From: Neisseria lactamica
GTDB taxonomy: Bacteria > Pseudomonadota > Gammaproteobacteria > Burkholderiales > Neisseriaceae
Assembly: GCF_901482445.1 (NCBI RefSeq)
Contig: NZ_LR590477.1
Location: forward strand, 1,922,001-1,986,000
DNA length: 64,000 nucleotides
Reading direction: 5' to 3'
Position 1 is the stretch's first letter. Every line of letters starts with the position of its first letter. Of this stretch, positions 1-11,701 are shown piece by piece. The position numbers and the translations under genes are program-made. A model generated the notes under the pieces. That model searched no databases. It was not told where the DNA came from and saw only the letters and a program-made list of their open reading frames with translations.

Positions 1-465
1 CGCGCCTTTCCCTTCGTCATCCTGATGATTGCGATGATACCCGCCACACGCGCCATCGTCGGCAGCACCATCGGCCCGGTTGCCGCCTCGCTGGTGTTGA
101 GCGTGTCGGGATTGTTTTATTTTGCCCGACTGGTGGAACAAAACCTGCGCGAAGTCCCCAAAGGCGTGATTGAAGCCGCCGCCGCGATGGGTGCGCCGCC
201 GCTTGCCATCGTCCGCAAAGTCCTCTTAAACGAAGCGCGCGCGGGTATGGTTTCCAGCATTACCGTGCTTGCCATCGGGCTTTTGTCATACAGCGCGGCG
301 GCAGGAATGATAGGCGGCGGCGGCTTGGGCGACCTCGCCATCCGCTACGGCTACTACCGCTACCAAACCGAAGTCATCGTCTTCATCGTCGCCCTCCTCG
401 TGCTGCTGGTCATCCTGATTCAAAGCACCGGCAACGCGTTGGCGCGGAAATTGGACAAACGTTAA
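1..465 (+). CDS. metI: Methionine ABC transporter permease MetI (5' end outside window)
   Basis: The frame is open from base 1 and has no start inside the window, so this is the C-terminal part of an inner-membrane permease of the MetI/BPD-transport family that carries methionine with an ATPase (MetN) and a binding lipoprotein (MetQ). The EAA-type cytoplasmic loop that contacts the ATPase is visible (EAAAAMGAPPLAIVRKV), with hydrophobic spans on both sides and a last one near VIVFIVALLVLLVILIQ. The metQ-like gene 200 bases downstream on the same strand supports the assignment. The first membrane segments and the ATPase gene should lie to the left of the window. Confidence 0.9.
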   Translation, partial: RAFPFVILMIAMIPATRAIVGSTIGPVAASLVLSVSGLFYFARLVEQNLREVPKGVIEAAAAMGAPPLAIVRKVLLNEARAGMVSSITVLAIGLLSYSAAAGMIGGGGLGDLAIRYGYYRYQTEVIVFIVALLVLLVILIQSTGNALARKLDKR

Positions 466-472
466 ACCCAAA

Positions 473-594
473 ATGCCGTCTGAAGCCCGGATGAAGCCGG
501 CCTTCAGGCTTGAGAACGATACGGTAGGGTGAAATATCCGCCGCACCGTTAAAAATGCTATAAAATCCCCCTGTTCGCGGCAAATGCCGTCTGA
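473..594. promoter_or_regulatory. Two single DNA uptake sequences between metI and metQ
   Basis: ATGCCGTCTGAA occurs at about 473-484 and again at about 583-594, both on the + strand, in the 200-base gap between metI and metQ. They do not face each other, so they do not form the usual uptake-sequence hairpin. The Shine-Dalgarno AGGAGAAA of metQ lies further right at about 657-664. I see no clear promoter in the gap; metQ may be cotranscribed with metI. Confidence 0.75.
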
Positions 595-666
595 ACGCCG
601 AATCCGGACGGCAGGACTTCCTGCCCGTCATTTTTGTTTGAAACCGCCACAACATCAGGAGAAAAT

Positions 667-1533
667 ATGAAACCCTTCTTCAAAACCCTTTCCGCCGCCG
701 CACTCGCGCTCATCCTCGCCGCCTGCGGCGGTCAAAAAGACAGCACGCCCGCAGCCTCTGCCGCCGCTCCTTCTGCCGACAACGGCGCGGCGAAAAAAGA
801 AATCGTCTTCGGCACGACCGTCGGCGACTTCGGCGATATGGTCAAAGAACAAATCCAACCCGAGTTGGAGAAAAAAGGCTACACCGTCAAACTGGTCGAG
901 TTTACCGACTATGTGCGCCCGAATCTGGCATTGGCGGAGGGCGAGTTGGACATCAACATCTTCCAACACAAACCCTATCTTGACGATTTCAAAAAAGAAC
1001 ATAATCTGGACATCACCGAAGCCTTCCAAGTGCCGACCGCGCCTTTGGGACTGTATCCGGGCAAGCTGAAATCGCTGGAAGAAGTCAAAGACGGCAGCAC
1101 CGTATCCGCGCCCAACGACCCGTCCAACTTCGCACGCGCCTTGGTGATGCTGAACGAACTGGGTTGGATCAAACTCAAAGACGGCATCAATCCGCTGACC
1201 GCATCCAAAGCGGACATCGCCGAAAACCTGAAAAACATCAAAATCGTCGAGCTTGAAGCCGCGCAACTGCCGCGCAGCCGCGCCGACGTGGATTTTGCCG
1301 TCGTCAACGGCAACTACGCCATAAGCAGCGGCATGAAGCTGACCGAAGCCCTGTTCCAAGAACCGAGCTTTGCCTATGTCAACTGGTCTGCCGTCAAAAC
1401 CGCCGACAAAGACAGCCAATGGCTTAAAGACGTAACCGAGGCCTACAACTCCGACGCGTTCAAAGCCTACGCGCACAAACGCTTCGAGGGCTACAAATAC
1501 CCTGCCGCCTGGAATGAAGGCGCAGCCAAATAA
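667..1533 (+). CDS. metQ: Methionine-binding lipoprotein MetQ (NlpA family)
   Basis: This 288-residue protein is the periplasmic substrate-binding component of the methionine ABC importer, known in Neisseria as the surface-exposed antigen GNA1946. The N-terminus MKPFFKTL, a hydrophobic stretch and the lipobox LILAAC predict lipidation at about Cys20. An Ala/Ser/Pro-rich linker follows, then the NlpA fold (EIVFGTTVGDFGDMV, later SNFARALVMLNELGWIKL). The ATG at 667 is chosen over an upstream in-frame start because it follows AGGAGAAA and begins the signal peptide. It lies directly after metI. The stop is followed by an inverted uptake-sequence terminator shared with the convergent ubiX. Confidence 0.95.
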   Translation: MKPFFKTLSAAALALILAACGGQKDSTPAASAAAPSADNGAAKKEIVFGTTVGDFGDMVKEQIQPELEKKGYTVKLVEFTDYVRPNLALAEGELDINIFQHKPYLDDFKKEHNLDITEAFQVPTAPLGLYPGKLKSLEEVKDGSTVSAPNDPSNFARALVMLNELGWIKLKDGINPLTASKADIAENLKNIKIVELEAAQLPRSRADVDFAVVNGNYAISSGMKLTEALFQEPSFAYVNWSAVKTADKDSQWLKDVTEAYNSDAFKAYAHKRFEGYKYPAAWNEGAAK

Positions 1534-1550
1534 GGCAGTCGTATAAAATG

Positions 1551-1590
1551 ATGCCGTCTGAACCGTATCCGTGTTCAGACGGCATTTTTG
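1551..1590. terminator. Inverted uptake-sequence hairpin between metQ and ubiX
   Basis: ATGCCGTCTGAAC and GTTCAGACGGCAT face each other across about 9 bases and a T-run follows on the + strand. It can end metQ and also serve the convergent ubiX. Confidence 0.85.
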
Positions 1591-1594
1591 TCCT

Positions 1595-2164
1595 TTAATC
1601 CGCCATTCCCTGCCATTCCGTCGAATCCGGTGTATCGATTCCGAACAGCGACAAAGCGTGTGCGACACTGTGCGCCACTATGTCGTCCGCCGTCTGCGGC
1701 TTGCGGTACATCGCAGGAACAGGGGGAAACACCACGCCGCCCATTTCCGTTACTCGCTTCATATTGTCCAAATGGGCAAGGTTCAGCGGCGTTTCGCGCA
1801 CCATCAGTACCAGCCGCCGCCTTTCCTTCAAAACCACATCCGCCGCACGCGTCAAGAGGTTGTCGCCGAAGCCGTGCGCGACCGAGGCAAGCGTCCGCAT
1901 CGAACAGGGGGCAACCAGCATCCCGTCCGTTTTAAACGTACCGCTGGCAATGCACGCCCCGATATTGCCGATCGGATGCACGAAGTCCGCGAGGGCATAT
2001 ACTTCGTCTCTCGCATAATCCGTTTCCGAAGCGCGCGCCATCTCCGCGCCTTTCGATACCACAAGGTGCGTTTCGACATCTTGCGCGCGCAAAAGTTCCA
2101 AAGCCTTCACGCCGTATTGGAAACCGCTCGCCCCGCTGATGCCGATTATCAAACGCCGTACCAT
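1595..2164 (-). CDS. ubiX: Flavin prenyltransferase UbiX
   Basis: This 189-residue flavoprotein is of the UbiX/Pad1 family, which makes prenylated FMN, the cofactor of the UbiD decarboxylase in ubiquinone synthesis. The N-terminus [20 protein letters not shown] holds the FMN-binding GxSGA motif. [42 protein letters not shown] is the family's conserved core, described here by its start and end only in parts: PCSMRTL near the middle and [10 protein letters not shown] after it. Two adjacent ATGs lie at 2167 and 2164; I use the second, which has better spacing from an AAAGG. The upstream in-frame extension is non-coding by composition. It is convergent with metQ. Confidence 0.92.
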   Translation of the reverse strand: MVRRLIIGISGASGFQYGVKALELLRAQDVETHLVVSKGAEMARASETDYARDEVYALADFVHPIGNIGACIASGTFKTDGMLVAPCSMRTLASVAHGFGDNLLTRAADVVLKERRRLVLMVRETPLNLAHLDNMKRVTEMGGVVFPPVPAMYRKPQTADDIVAHSVAHALSLFGIDTPDSTEWQGMAD

Positions 2165-2321
2165 CATCCGCCTTTCCCATAAAACCGCCTGCAACGGCAA
2201 ACCGGCTATTATAGTGAAAAAACAGAAATCCGATAAACACGGATACAAATTGTCGGCAACACCCAATATCCGATAAAATACCCGATTTAACATCCTATCT
2301 GAATAGGCACGGGAGGGCGGT

Positions 2322-3182
2322 ATGGCAAAAGTAAAAGGCGGATTGGGGCGCGGCTTGGATTCGCTGCTCGCCAACGGCGCGGACAACAGCAGCGGCGACC
2401 GATTGACCACGGTTGCGGTTAAAGATATCCGTCCCGGCCGCTATCAGGCGCGTGTTCAAATCGATGACGAAGCCTTGCAGGAACTGGCAGATTCGATTAA
2501 GGCGCAAGGCGTGATACAGCCCGTCATCGTGCGCGAACACGGACTGTCCCGATACGAACTGATTGCAGGCGAACGCCGTTGGCGCGCCGCACAGATTGCC
2601 GGTCTGTCCGAAATCCCTGCCGTTATCAAAACCATCAGCGACGAAACTGCGTTGGCAATGGGTTTGATCGAAAACCTCCAGCGCGAAAACCTCAACCCCA
2701 TCGAAGAAGCACAAGGCTTGAAACGCCTTGCCGACGAGTTCGGGCTGACCCACGAAACCATCGCCCAAGCCGTCGGCAAAAGCCGAAGCGCGATTTCCAA
2801 CAGCCTGCGCCTTTTAAGCCTGCCCGAACCCGTGCAGGAAATGCTTTACCAACGCCGCCTCGAAATGGGGCACGCCCGCGCACTGCTGACCCTGCCCGTC
2901 GTCGAACAGCTCGAGTTGGCGCAAAAGGCCGTCAAAAACGGCTGGTCGGTGCGCGAAGTCGAACGCCGCAGCCAGGCCGCTCTTCAAAACAAACGCCCCG
3001 AGCCCAAAAAAACTGCCGCCGCCGACATCGGCCGCCTGAATGATTTGCTGACTGAAAAACTGGGTGTTAACGCCGAAATCAAAACCGCCAACCATAAAAA
3101 AGGCAGAATCATCCTGCATTTCGACACGCCCGAAACCTTCGACCACATCTTGAAGCAGTTGGGAATAGATTACCTGCCTTAA
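2322..3182 (+). CDS. parB: ParB/Spo0J-family chromosome partitioning protein
   Basis: This 286-residue protein is of the ParB family of CTP-dependent DNA clamps that load on parS sites and guide chromosome segregation. The N-terminal [11 protein letters not shown] is the usual ParA-stimulating tail. It is followed by the ParB/sulfiredoxin-like domain (about residues 35-120, with [13 protein letters not shown] and [14 protein letters not shown]) and a KorB-like helix-turn-helix around 130-170 ([15 protein letters not shown]). A C-terminal dimer domain ends the protein. No parA lies next to it in the window, and I found no full parS-like palindrome (TGTTTCACGTGAAACA type). It sits about 34 kb from dnaA, consistent with an origin-proximal parB. 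Confidence 0.92.
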   Translation: MAKVKGGLGRGLDSLLANGADNSSGDRLTTVAVKDIRPGRYQARVQIDDEALQELADSIKAQGVIQPVIVREHGLSRYELIAGERRWRAAQIAGLSEIPAVIKTISDETALAMGLIENLQRENLNPIEEAQGLKRLADEFGLTHETIAQAVGKSRSAISNSLRLLSLPEPVQEMLYQRRLEMGHARALLTLPVVEQLELAQKAVKNGWSVREVERRSQAALQNKRPEPKKTAAADIGRLNDLLTEKLGVNAEIKTANHKKGRIILHFDTPETFDHILKQLGIDYLP

Positions 3183-3192
3183 TTTTGCAGGA

Positions 3193-3204
3193 TATGCCGT
3201 CTGA
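3193..3204 (+). promoter_or_regulatory. Single DNA uptake sequence after parB
   Basis: ATGCCGTCTGAA lies just downstream of the parB stop without an inverted partner, so it is an uptake site rather than a terminator. Confidence 0.7.
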
Positions 3205-3276
3205 AACATAAAACGTAAAGAAATTCGGACAAACTTTCCAATAATCTGTAATTATATGTAATGTGTGTTAGAATGA

Positions 3277-3306
3277 CACCTGCCGCCGTTATTCAGGCGG
3301 CGGGTG
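3277..3306. terminator. GC-rich hairpin upstream of the atp promoter
   Basis: CACCTGCCGCC pairs with GGCGGCGGGTG (one T-G pair) around an 8-base loop. No T-run follows, so it may be a weak or Rho-type end for parB or a structural element ahead of the atp operon. Confidence 0.4.
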
Positions 3307-3348
3307 CGGCGGATTGGGATACGTTGTTTCACAAAGATTAACTGTCGC

Positions 3349-3377
3349 TTGACGTAATAAGGCTTCTAAATTATATT
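3349..3377 (+). promoter_or_regulatory. Sigma-70 type promoter of the atp operon
   Basis: TTGACG at 3349-3354 and TATATT at 3372-3377 are separated by exactly 17 bases, a near-consensus arrangement. Transcription would start about 3384, giving a short leader before the atpI ATG at 3415. No other strong promoter is visible before the following ATP synthase genes, so this probably drives the whole operon. Confidence 0.65.
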
Positions 3378-3414
3378 AGCCGCGCCTCAAATCCGAGGCG
3401 GAAACATTCCCTTT

Positions 3415-4624
<1,210 letters not shown>

Positions 4625-4650
4625 TTTTCCCAAGTAGTTTGTTTTTGTAG

Positions 4651-4923
<273 letters not shown>

Positions 4924-4996
4924 TCAAAACGGAGAAATCCGTTCGGATACAGGCTTGCGTCCTGTTTGATTAACCCGGATACGAAGGTTAAGTAAC

Positions 4997-5467
4997 GTGA
5001 ATATTAATGCAACCTTATTTGCGCAAATCTTAGTTTTCTTTGGCTTGGTTTGGTTTACGATGAAATTCGTGTGGCCTCCGATTGCCAAAGCATTGGATGA
5101 GCGTGCCGCAAAAATCGCCGAGGGCTTGGCTGCTGCCGAGCGCGGTAAGAGCGATTTTGAGCAGGCAGAGAAAAAAGTTGCAGAACTTATGGCCGAAGGG
5201 CGTAACCAAGTAACCGAAATGGTTGCCAACGCCGAAAAACGTGCTGCAAAAATTGTAGAAGAAGCCAAAGAGCAAGCTTCTCATGAAGCGGCACGCATTG
5301 CAGCCCAAGCAAAAGCTGATGTAGAGCAAGAAGTTAACCGTGCACGCGAAGTGTTGCGCGAACAGGTTGCTTCATTGGCTGTTAAGGGTGCGGAATCTAT
5401 CCTGCGTAAAGAAGTCGATGCTTCCAAACATGCAGATTTGCTCAGTGCCTTAAAACAGGAGCTGTAA
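4997..5467 (+). CDS. atpF: ATP synthase Fo subunit b
   Basis: This 156-residue peripheral-stalk subunit has one N-terminal membrane helix ([18 protein letters not shown]) and a long Ala/Glu/Lys-rich helical stalk that dimerises and binds subunit delta. The start is a GTG at 4997, read as Met-Asn-Ile-Asn; no ATG in frame gives a complete membrane helix. The length matches the family (156 residues in E. coli). It is followed by atpH after 4 bases. Confidence 0.96.
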   Translation: MNINATLFAQILVFFGLVWFTMKFVWPPIAKALDERAAKIAEGLAAAERGKSDFEQAEKKVAELMAEGRNQVTEMVANAEKRAAKIVEEAKEQASHEAARIAAQAKADVEQEVNRAREVLREQVASLAVKGAESILRKEVDASKHADLLSALKQEL

Positions 5468-5471
5468 TCTT

Positions 5472-6005
5472 ATGGCAGAGTTCGCAACGATTGCCAGACC
5501 TTATGCGAAAGCATTGTTTGGTCTGGCTCAGGAAAAAAACCAAATCGAGTCTTGGTTGGGCGAACTGAAAGAACTCACAGCGGTTGTTCAAGATGAGAAA
5601 GTTATCGCTTTCATCGAGCAGCCGGAAACGGGATCTTCTGAAAAGGCAGAAACGCTCAAGGGTCTTGTCGGTATCAAAAATGTCGAATTGGCAAATTTTA
5701 TTACCGTTTTGGCCGAGCAAAAGCGTTTGCCGGTATTGCCGGAAATTTATGCCCAATATCAAGATTTGACCTTGATACACAACAATACGAAATCGGCAGT
5801 AATTTACAGCGCGTATGAACTCAGTTCCCAGCAGCTGGCCGATGTTACCGATATCCTGATAAAACGCTTCAACAGCAAATTGGATGTGGTGGCTAAAGTT
5901 GCCCCTGAATTAATCGGCGGCATCAAAGTAGAAGTGGGTGATCAGGTCTTGGACTTGTCTGTACAAGGCAAACTGAATGCTTTGTATGCGACTATGACGA
6001 ATTAG
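5472..6005 (+). CDS. atpH: ATP synthase F1 subunit delta
   Basis: This 177-residue soluble subunit links the top of F1 to the b-dimer stalk. The N-terminal six-helix domain starts [15 protein letters not shown], a family hallmark, and the C-terminal region [24 protein letters not shown] shows the usual GG(I/F) motif. It lies between atpF and atpA with gaps of 4 and 10 bases. Confidence 0.96.
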   Translation: MAEFATIARPYAKALFGLAQEKNQIESWLGELKELTAVVQDEKVIAFIEQPETGSSEKAETLKGLVGIKNVELANFITVLAEQKRLPVLPEIYAQYQDLTLIHNNTKSAVIYSAYELSSQQLADVTDILIKRFNSKLDVVAKVAPELIGGIKVEVGDQVLDLSVQGKLNALYATMTN

Positions 6006-6015
6006 GAGAGTTTTC

Positions 6016-7563
6016 ATGCAGCTTAATCCTGCTGAAATCAGCGATTTGATTAAAGCCAAAATCGAAAATCTGTCCGTCAATGCAGAAGTGCGTACCCGTG
6101 GTACGGTAATTTCGGTAACTGACGGCATTGTTCGTATCCATGGTTTGTCAGATGCGATGCAAGGCGAGATGCTCGAGTTCCCGGGTAACACTTTTGGTTT
6201 GGCGATGAACTTGGAGCGTGATTCCGTCGGCGCCGTAGTGTTGGGTGAGTACGAACACATTAAAGAAGGCGATACGGTTACCTGTACCGGCCGTATTTTG
6301 GAAGTGCCGATCGGTCGCGAATTGGTCGGACGCGTAGTTGATGCATTGGGTCGTCCGATTGACGGCAAAGGTCCGATTAACACAACATTGACTGCTCCAA
6401 TCGAAAAAATCGCGCCGGGCGTGATTGCGCGTAAATCGGTTGACCAGCCGATGCAAACCGGCCTGAAAGCCATCGACTCTATGGTTCCGGTCGGCCGGGG
6501 GCAGCGCGAGCTGATTATCGGCGACCGCCAAACCGGTAAAACTGCCGTAGCGCTGGATGCCATCGTTAACCAAAAAGGTACGGGCGTTATCTGTATCTAT
6601 GTGGCTATCGGTCAAAAGGCATCTTCTATCGCCAACGTAGTACGCAAATTGGAAGAGCATGGTGCGATGGAACATACCATCGTAGTTGCCGCGACTGCTT
6701 CTGAAGCCGCTGCGCTGCAATACATCGCCCCTTATTCCGGCTGCACGATGGGCGAATTCTTCCGCGATCGCGGCGAAGATGCGTTGATTGTATATGATGA
6801 CTTGTCCAAACAGGCCGTCGCATACCGTCAAATTTCCCTGCTGCTGCGCCGCCCGCCCGGCCGCGAAGCCTATCCCGGCGACGTATTCTATCTGCACTCC
6901 CGTCTGTTGGAACGTGCGGCCCGCGTCAGCGAAAACGAAGTTGAAAAACTGACCAATGGCGAAGTAAAAGGCAAAACCGGTTCTCTGACTGCGTTGCCGA
7001 TTATCGAAACCCAAGCCGGCGACGTATCGGCATTCGTACCGACAAACGTCATTTCGATTACAGACGGCCAAATCTTCTTGGAAACCGACTTGTTCAACGC
7101 CGGTATCCGTCCTGCAATCAATGCCGGTATTTCCGTATCGCGCGTAGGCGGTGCGGCACAAACCAAAGTCATCAAAAAACTGGGCGGCGGTATCCGTTTG
7201 GCGTTGGCGCAGTACCGTGAATTGGCGGCGTTCTCGCAATTTGCTTCCGATTTGGACGAAGCAACACGCAAACAGCTGCAACACGGCGAAGTGGTTACCG
7301 AATTGATGAAGCAAAAACAATTCAGCACATTGAACACTGCCGAAATGGCATTGACTTTGTGGGCGATCAACAACGGTTCTTACGCAGATGTCCCTGTATC
7401 CAAAGCCTTGGCTTTCGAAGCAGAATTCCTGAGTTTCGTCCGTACGCAGCACCCTGAGGTTCTGGAAGCGGTTAATGCATCGGGCGCAATGTCTGACGAA
7501 AGCGAAAAAGCATTGGCCGAAGCCATGAAATCTTTCAAATCTTCTTACGCTTACCAAGCGTAA
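6016..7563 (+). CDS. atpA: ATP synthase F1 subunit alpha
   Basis: This 515-residue subunit alternates with beta in the catalytic hexamer and binds non-exchanging nucleotide. The Walker A motif GDRQTGKTA lies near residues 169-177. The alpha-beta signature [13 protein letters not shown] occurs in the second half. Length and order of domains (beta-barrel, nucleotide-binding, helical) are standard. A long antisense open frame over this gene is a composition artefact. Confidence 0.98.
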   Translation: MQLNPAEISDLIKAKIENLSVNAEVRTRGTVISVTDGIVRIHGLSDAMQGEMLEFPGNTFGLAMNLERDSVGAVVLGEYEHIKEGDTVTCTGRILEVPIGRELVGRVVDALGRPIDGKGPINTTLTAPIEKIAPGVIARKSVDQPMQTGLKAIDSMVPVGRGQRELIIGDRQTGKTAVALDAIVNQKGTGVICIYVAIGQKASSIANVVRKLEEHGAMEHTIVVAATASEAAALQYIAPYSGCTMGEFFRDRGEDALIVYDDLSKQAVAYRQISLLLRRPPGREAYPGDVFYLHSRLLERAARVSENEVEKLTNGEVKGKTGSLTALPIIETQAGDVSAFVPTNVISITDGQIFLETDLFNAGIRPAINAGISVSRVGGAAQTKVIKKLGGGIRLALAQYRELAAFSQFASDLDEATRKQLQHGEVVTELMKQKQFSTLNTAEMALTLWAINNGSYADVPVSKALAFEAEFLSFVRTQHPEVLEAVNASGAMSDESEKALAEAMKSFKSSYAYQA

Positions 7564-7587
7564 GCATTGAGATGAAAGGAGTCTGAA

Positions 7588-8463
7588 ATGGCAGTCGGAA
7601 AAGAGATTCTCACCAAAATCCGCAGTGTTCAAAATACCCAAAAGATCACTAAAGCGATGCAAATGGTGTCGACCTCTAAAATGCGGAAGACTCAAGACCG
7701 GATGCGCCTGGCGCGTCCGTACGCCGAAAAAGTGCGTACGGTGATGAGCCATCTCGCACAAACCAATGCCGATCACGGTATCAAACTGTTGGAGCCGCGC
7801 AGCGAAGTGCGCCGTGCCGGTTTCATCTTGATTACATCGGACAAAGGTTTGTGCGGCGGCTTGAACGCAAACGTACTGAAAAAGTTTTTGGCGCAAGTTC
7901 AAGAGTATCAGGAACAAGGCATCGAAGTCGAAGTCGTGTGCTTGGGCAGTAAAGGTTTGGCCGCTTGCCAAAGCATCGGTTTGAACGTTATTGCCAGTGC
8001 GGCCAATTTGGGCGATACCCCGAAAATGGAAGCGTTGCTCGGCCCTTTGACCGAAATCTTCCGGCGTTATGAGAAACATGAATTAGACCGTATCCATATG
8101 GTTTATTCGTGTTTCATCAATACGATGCGCCAAGAGCCGCGTATGGAGGTTTTGCTGCCCATCGGCGAAAACGTTATTGACGACGAAGCAGTCCATTCTT
8201 CATTTACTTGGGAATACCTCTACGAGCCGAGCCCTGTCGCCGTATTGGAATATTTGGTTCGCCGCTATTTGGAGTCTGTGGTTTATCAGGCATTGAGCGA
8301 CAACATGGCATCCGAACAAGCCGCGCGTATGGTAGCGATGAAAGCCGCAACCGACAACGCAGGCAATGCCATCAAAGAATTGCGCCTGGTGTACAACAAA
8401 TCGCGCCAAGCCGCGATTACCACGGAATTGTCAGAAATTGTAGCAGGTGCGGCGGCAGTTTGA
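7588..8463 (+). CDS. atpG: ATP synthase F1 subunit gamma
   Basis: This 291-residue central-shaft subunit rotates inside the alpha-beta ring. Both coiled-coil ends are recognisable: the N-terminal KIRSVQNTQKITKAMQMV and the C-terminal region with MVAMKAATDNA and IKELRLVYNKSRQAAIT. SDKGLCGGLN marks the Rossmann-like middle. An uptake sequence begins directly at the stop codon (8462-8473), leaving a 38-base gap before atpD. Confidence 0.97.
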   Translation: MAVGKEILTKIRSVQNTQKITKAMQMVSTSKMRKTQDRMRLARPYAEKVRTVMSHLAQTNADHGIKLLEPRSEVRRAGFILITSDKGLCGGLNANVLKKFLAQVQEYQEQGIEVEVVCLGSKGLAACQSIGLNVIASAANLGDTPKMEALLGPLTEIFRRYEKHELDRIHMVYSCFINTMRQEPRMEVLLPIGENVIDDEAVHSSFTWEYLYEPSPVAVLEYLVRRYLESVVYQALSDNMASEQAARMVAMKAATDNAGNAIKELRLVYNKSRQAAITTELSEIVAGAAAV

Positions 8464-8492
8464 TGCCGTCTGAAGCCTGAACAGGAAATTAG

Positions 8493-9899
<1,407 letters not shown>

Positions 9900-9909
9900 G
9901 GAGGTCGGC

Positions 9910-10332
9910 ATGAGCATCATGCAAGTTGAGGTGGTCAGTAGCGAGCAAAACATCTATTCGGGCGAAGCCGGCTTTGTGGTGGTTCCGACCGTTCAAGGTG
10001 AGCTTGGTATTTACCCGCGACACGAGCCGATTATGAGTTTGGTGCGGCCGGGGGCTTTGCGTTTGACCGTCCCCGGTGAGGATAAAGAGGTTTTGGTTGC
10101 CGTTTCCGGCGGTGTCTTGGAGGTTCAGCCCGATAAAGTTACCGTTTTGGCGGACGTTGCCGTCCGTAGTGCGGAAATGGATTGGGCGCGTGCGGAAGAG
10201 GCGAAAAAAGCTGCTGAAGCGGGCATCTCTCAAGCCAAAGACAACAAGGATTTGGCGGAGGCGCACAAGGCATTGGCTGCCGCAATCGCACAGCTTAAGA
10301 CTTTGGACTATATCCGTTCGCATAAAAAATAA
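9910..10332 (+). CDS. atpC: ATP synthase F1 subunit epsilon
   Basis: This 140-residue subunit sits at the foot of the shaft and can inhibit ATP hydrolysis. The N-terminal beta-sandwich shows FVVVPTVQGELGIYPRHEP and ends with a two-helix C-terminal domain (AEEAKKAAEAGISQA onwards). It is the last gene of the operon and is followed by a clear intrinsic terminator. Confidence 0.96.
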   Translation: MSIMQVEVVSSEQNIYSGEAGFVVVPTVQGELGIYPRHEPIMSLVRPGALRLTVPGEDKEVLVAVSGGVLEVQPDKVTVLADVAVRSAEMDWARAEEAKKAAEAGISQAKDNKDLAEAHKALAAAIAQLKTLDYIRSHKK

Positions 10333-10349
10333 AACTTATGTGGTTTGGA

Positions 10350-10380
10350 AAAGCACGGCTCTTTGACCGTGCTTTTTATT
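10350..10380 (+). terminator. Intrinsic terminator of the atp operon
   Basis: AAGCACGG (10351-10358) pairs with CCGTGCTT (10367-10374) across TCTTTGA-type loop bases, followed by TTTATTTT. It lies 18 bases after the atpC stop. The rest of the gap up to glyQ holds only a Correia element. Confidence 0.85.
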
Positions 10381-10478
10381 TTCCGGGTTTAAATCAAAGA
10401 CTGTGTTTGAATAGGGCGTTGGCAGGCATAGCCCGCTTCAAGGTATTCAATAGGGCAGTCTGCCGCCTAACCGAAACA

Positions 10479-10584
10479 TATAGTGGATTAACAAAAATCA
10501 GGACAAGGCGGCGAAGCCGCAGACAGTACAAATAGTACGGCAAGGCGAGGCAACGCCGTACCGGTTTAAAGTTAATCCACTATA
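10479..10584. repeat. Correia repeat enclosed element, short form
   Basis: The 106-base element begins TATAGTGGATTAAC and ends GTTAATCCACTATA, the typical terminal inverted repeats, and carries the usual core with CAAGGCGGCGAAGCCGCAGAC and AGTACGGCAAGGCGAGGCAAC in shortened view. Correia elements are neisserial miniature mobile sequences that can carry promoters and RNase III sites. Here it lies between the atp terminator and glyQ and could influence glyQ expression. Confidence 0.9.
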
Positions 10585-10688
10585 TTATCCGTCCGACCGG
10601 GTTTCAAATCAGCCGCCTTCGAGATAAATCTATTCAAGCGGCTATGGAAACAGTAAAATAAAACCTTTATTTTATCGAACAATAAGCC

Positions 10689-11585
10689 ATGCTTACCTTC
10701 CAACAAATCATCTTCAAGCTGCAAACATTCTGGGCAGACAAAGGCTGCACCGTCATCCAACCTTTCGATATGGAAGTCGGCGCCGGCACTTCCCACCCCG
10801 CCACCTGCTTGCGCGCGCTCGGTCCCGAGCCTTGGTTTGCCGCCTACGTCCAACCCAGCCGACGCCCTAAAGACGGCCGCTACGGCGACAACCCCAACCG
10901 CCTGCAACACTATTATCAATTCCAAGTCGCCCTCAAACCCGCCCCCGCCAATATCCAAGACCTCTATCTTGATTCTCTGCGCGAATTGGGCATCGACCCC
11001 AAAGTGCACGATATCCGCTTTGTCGAAGACGACTGGGAAAACCCCACCCTCGGCGCGTGGGGTTTAGGCTGGGAAGTCTGGCTCAACGGCATGGAAGTAA
11101 CCCAGTTTACCTATTTCCAACAAGTCGGCGGCATCGACTGCACGCCCGTACTCGGCGAAATCACCTACGGCATCGAACGCTTGGCGATGTACCTGCAAGG
11201 CGTGGAAAACGTCTATGACCTCGTTTGGGCAAAAACGCCGGACGGCAACACCGTAAGCTACGGCGACGTGTACCACCAAAACGAAGTCGAACAATCCACC
11301 TACAACTTCGAATACAGCGATGCCGACTGGCTCTTGCGCCAGTTCAACGACTACGAAGCGCAAGCCAAACGCCTGCTCGCCGTTGAAGGAGCAAGCCTCG
11401 CCCTGCCTGCCTACGAGCTGGTCCTCAAAGCGGGGCATACGTTCAACCTTTTAGACGCACGCGGCGCGATTTCCGTAACCGAGCGGGCAACTTATATTGG
11501 ACGTATTCGTGCATTGAGCCGCGCTGTGGCGCAAAAATATGTCGAAAGCCGCGAAAAACTGGGATTCCCGTTGATTAAAAAATAA
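10689..11585 (+). CDS. glyQ: Glycyl-tRNA synthetase alpha subunit
   Basis: This 298-residue protein is the alpha chain of the heterotetrameric bacterial glycyl-tRNA synthetase, holding the class II catalytic core that activates glycine. The N-terminal stretch [19 protein letters not shown], the motif [16 protein letters not shown] and [20 protein letters not shown] are strongly conserved. The beta chain gene glyS follows after 116 bases that contain an uptake-sequence terminator, so the two may be partly uncoupled. Confidence 0.97.
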   Translation: MLTFQQIIFKLQTFWADKGCTVIQPFDMEVGAGTSHPATCLRALGPEPWFAAYVQPSRRPKDGRYGDNPNRLQHYYQFQVALKPAPANIQDLYLDSLRELGIDPKVHDIRFVEDDWENPTLGAWGLGWEVWLNGMEVTQFTYFQQVGGIDCTPVLGEITYGIERLAMYLQGVENVYDLVWAKTPDGNTVSYGDVYHQNEVEQSTYNFEYSDADWLLRQFNDYEAQAKRLLAVEGASLALPAYELVLKAGHTFNLLDARGAISVTERATYIGRIRALSRAVAQKYVESREKLGFPLIKK

Positions 11586-11591
11586 CGATAC

Positions 11592-11624
11592 GTCGTCTGA
11601 AACAGGCTTTCAGACGGCCTTTAT
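11592..11624 (+). terminator. Uptake-sequence hairpin between glyQ and glyS
   Basis: CGTCTGAAA and TTTCAGACG face each other over a 5-base loop and are followed by GCCTTTATT. The left arm lacks the ATGC start of a full uptake sequence. Confidence 0.65.
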
Positions 11625-11701
11625 TGCGTATCCATTAATACAGGCCGTACGGCATATGCAGGCTTTATAAGCAGGGCCTACGGACAAACAGAAAGTCTCA
11701 T

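Noticed and set aside
655..1668. A 337-codon open frame antisense to metQ
   Set aside because: It spans the metQ gene and its terminator hairpin, which a real gene would not be expected to do.
3324..3336. GTTGTTTCACAAAG as a parS site near parB
   Set aside because: Only half of the parS palindrome is present (no GTGAAACA half).
6148..8079. A 643-codon open frame antisense to atpA and atpG
   Set aside because: It mirrors the codon pattern of the highly conserved sense genes, has no start context and no family motif.
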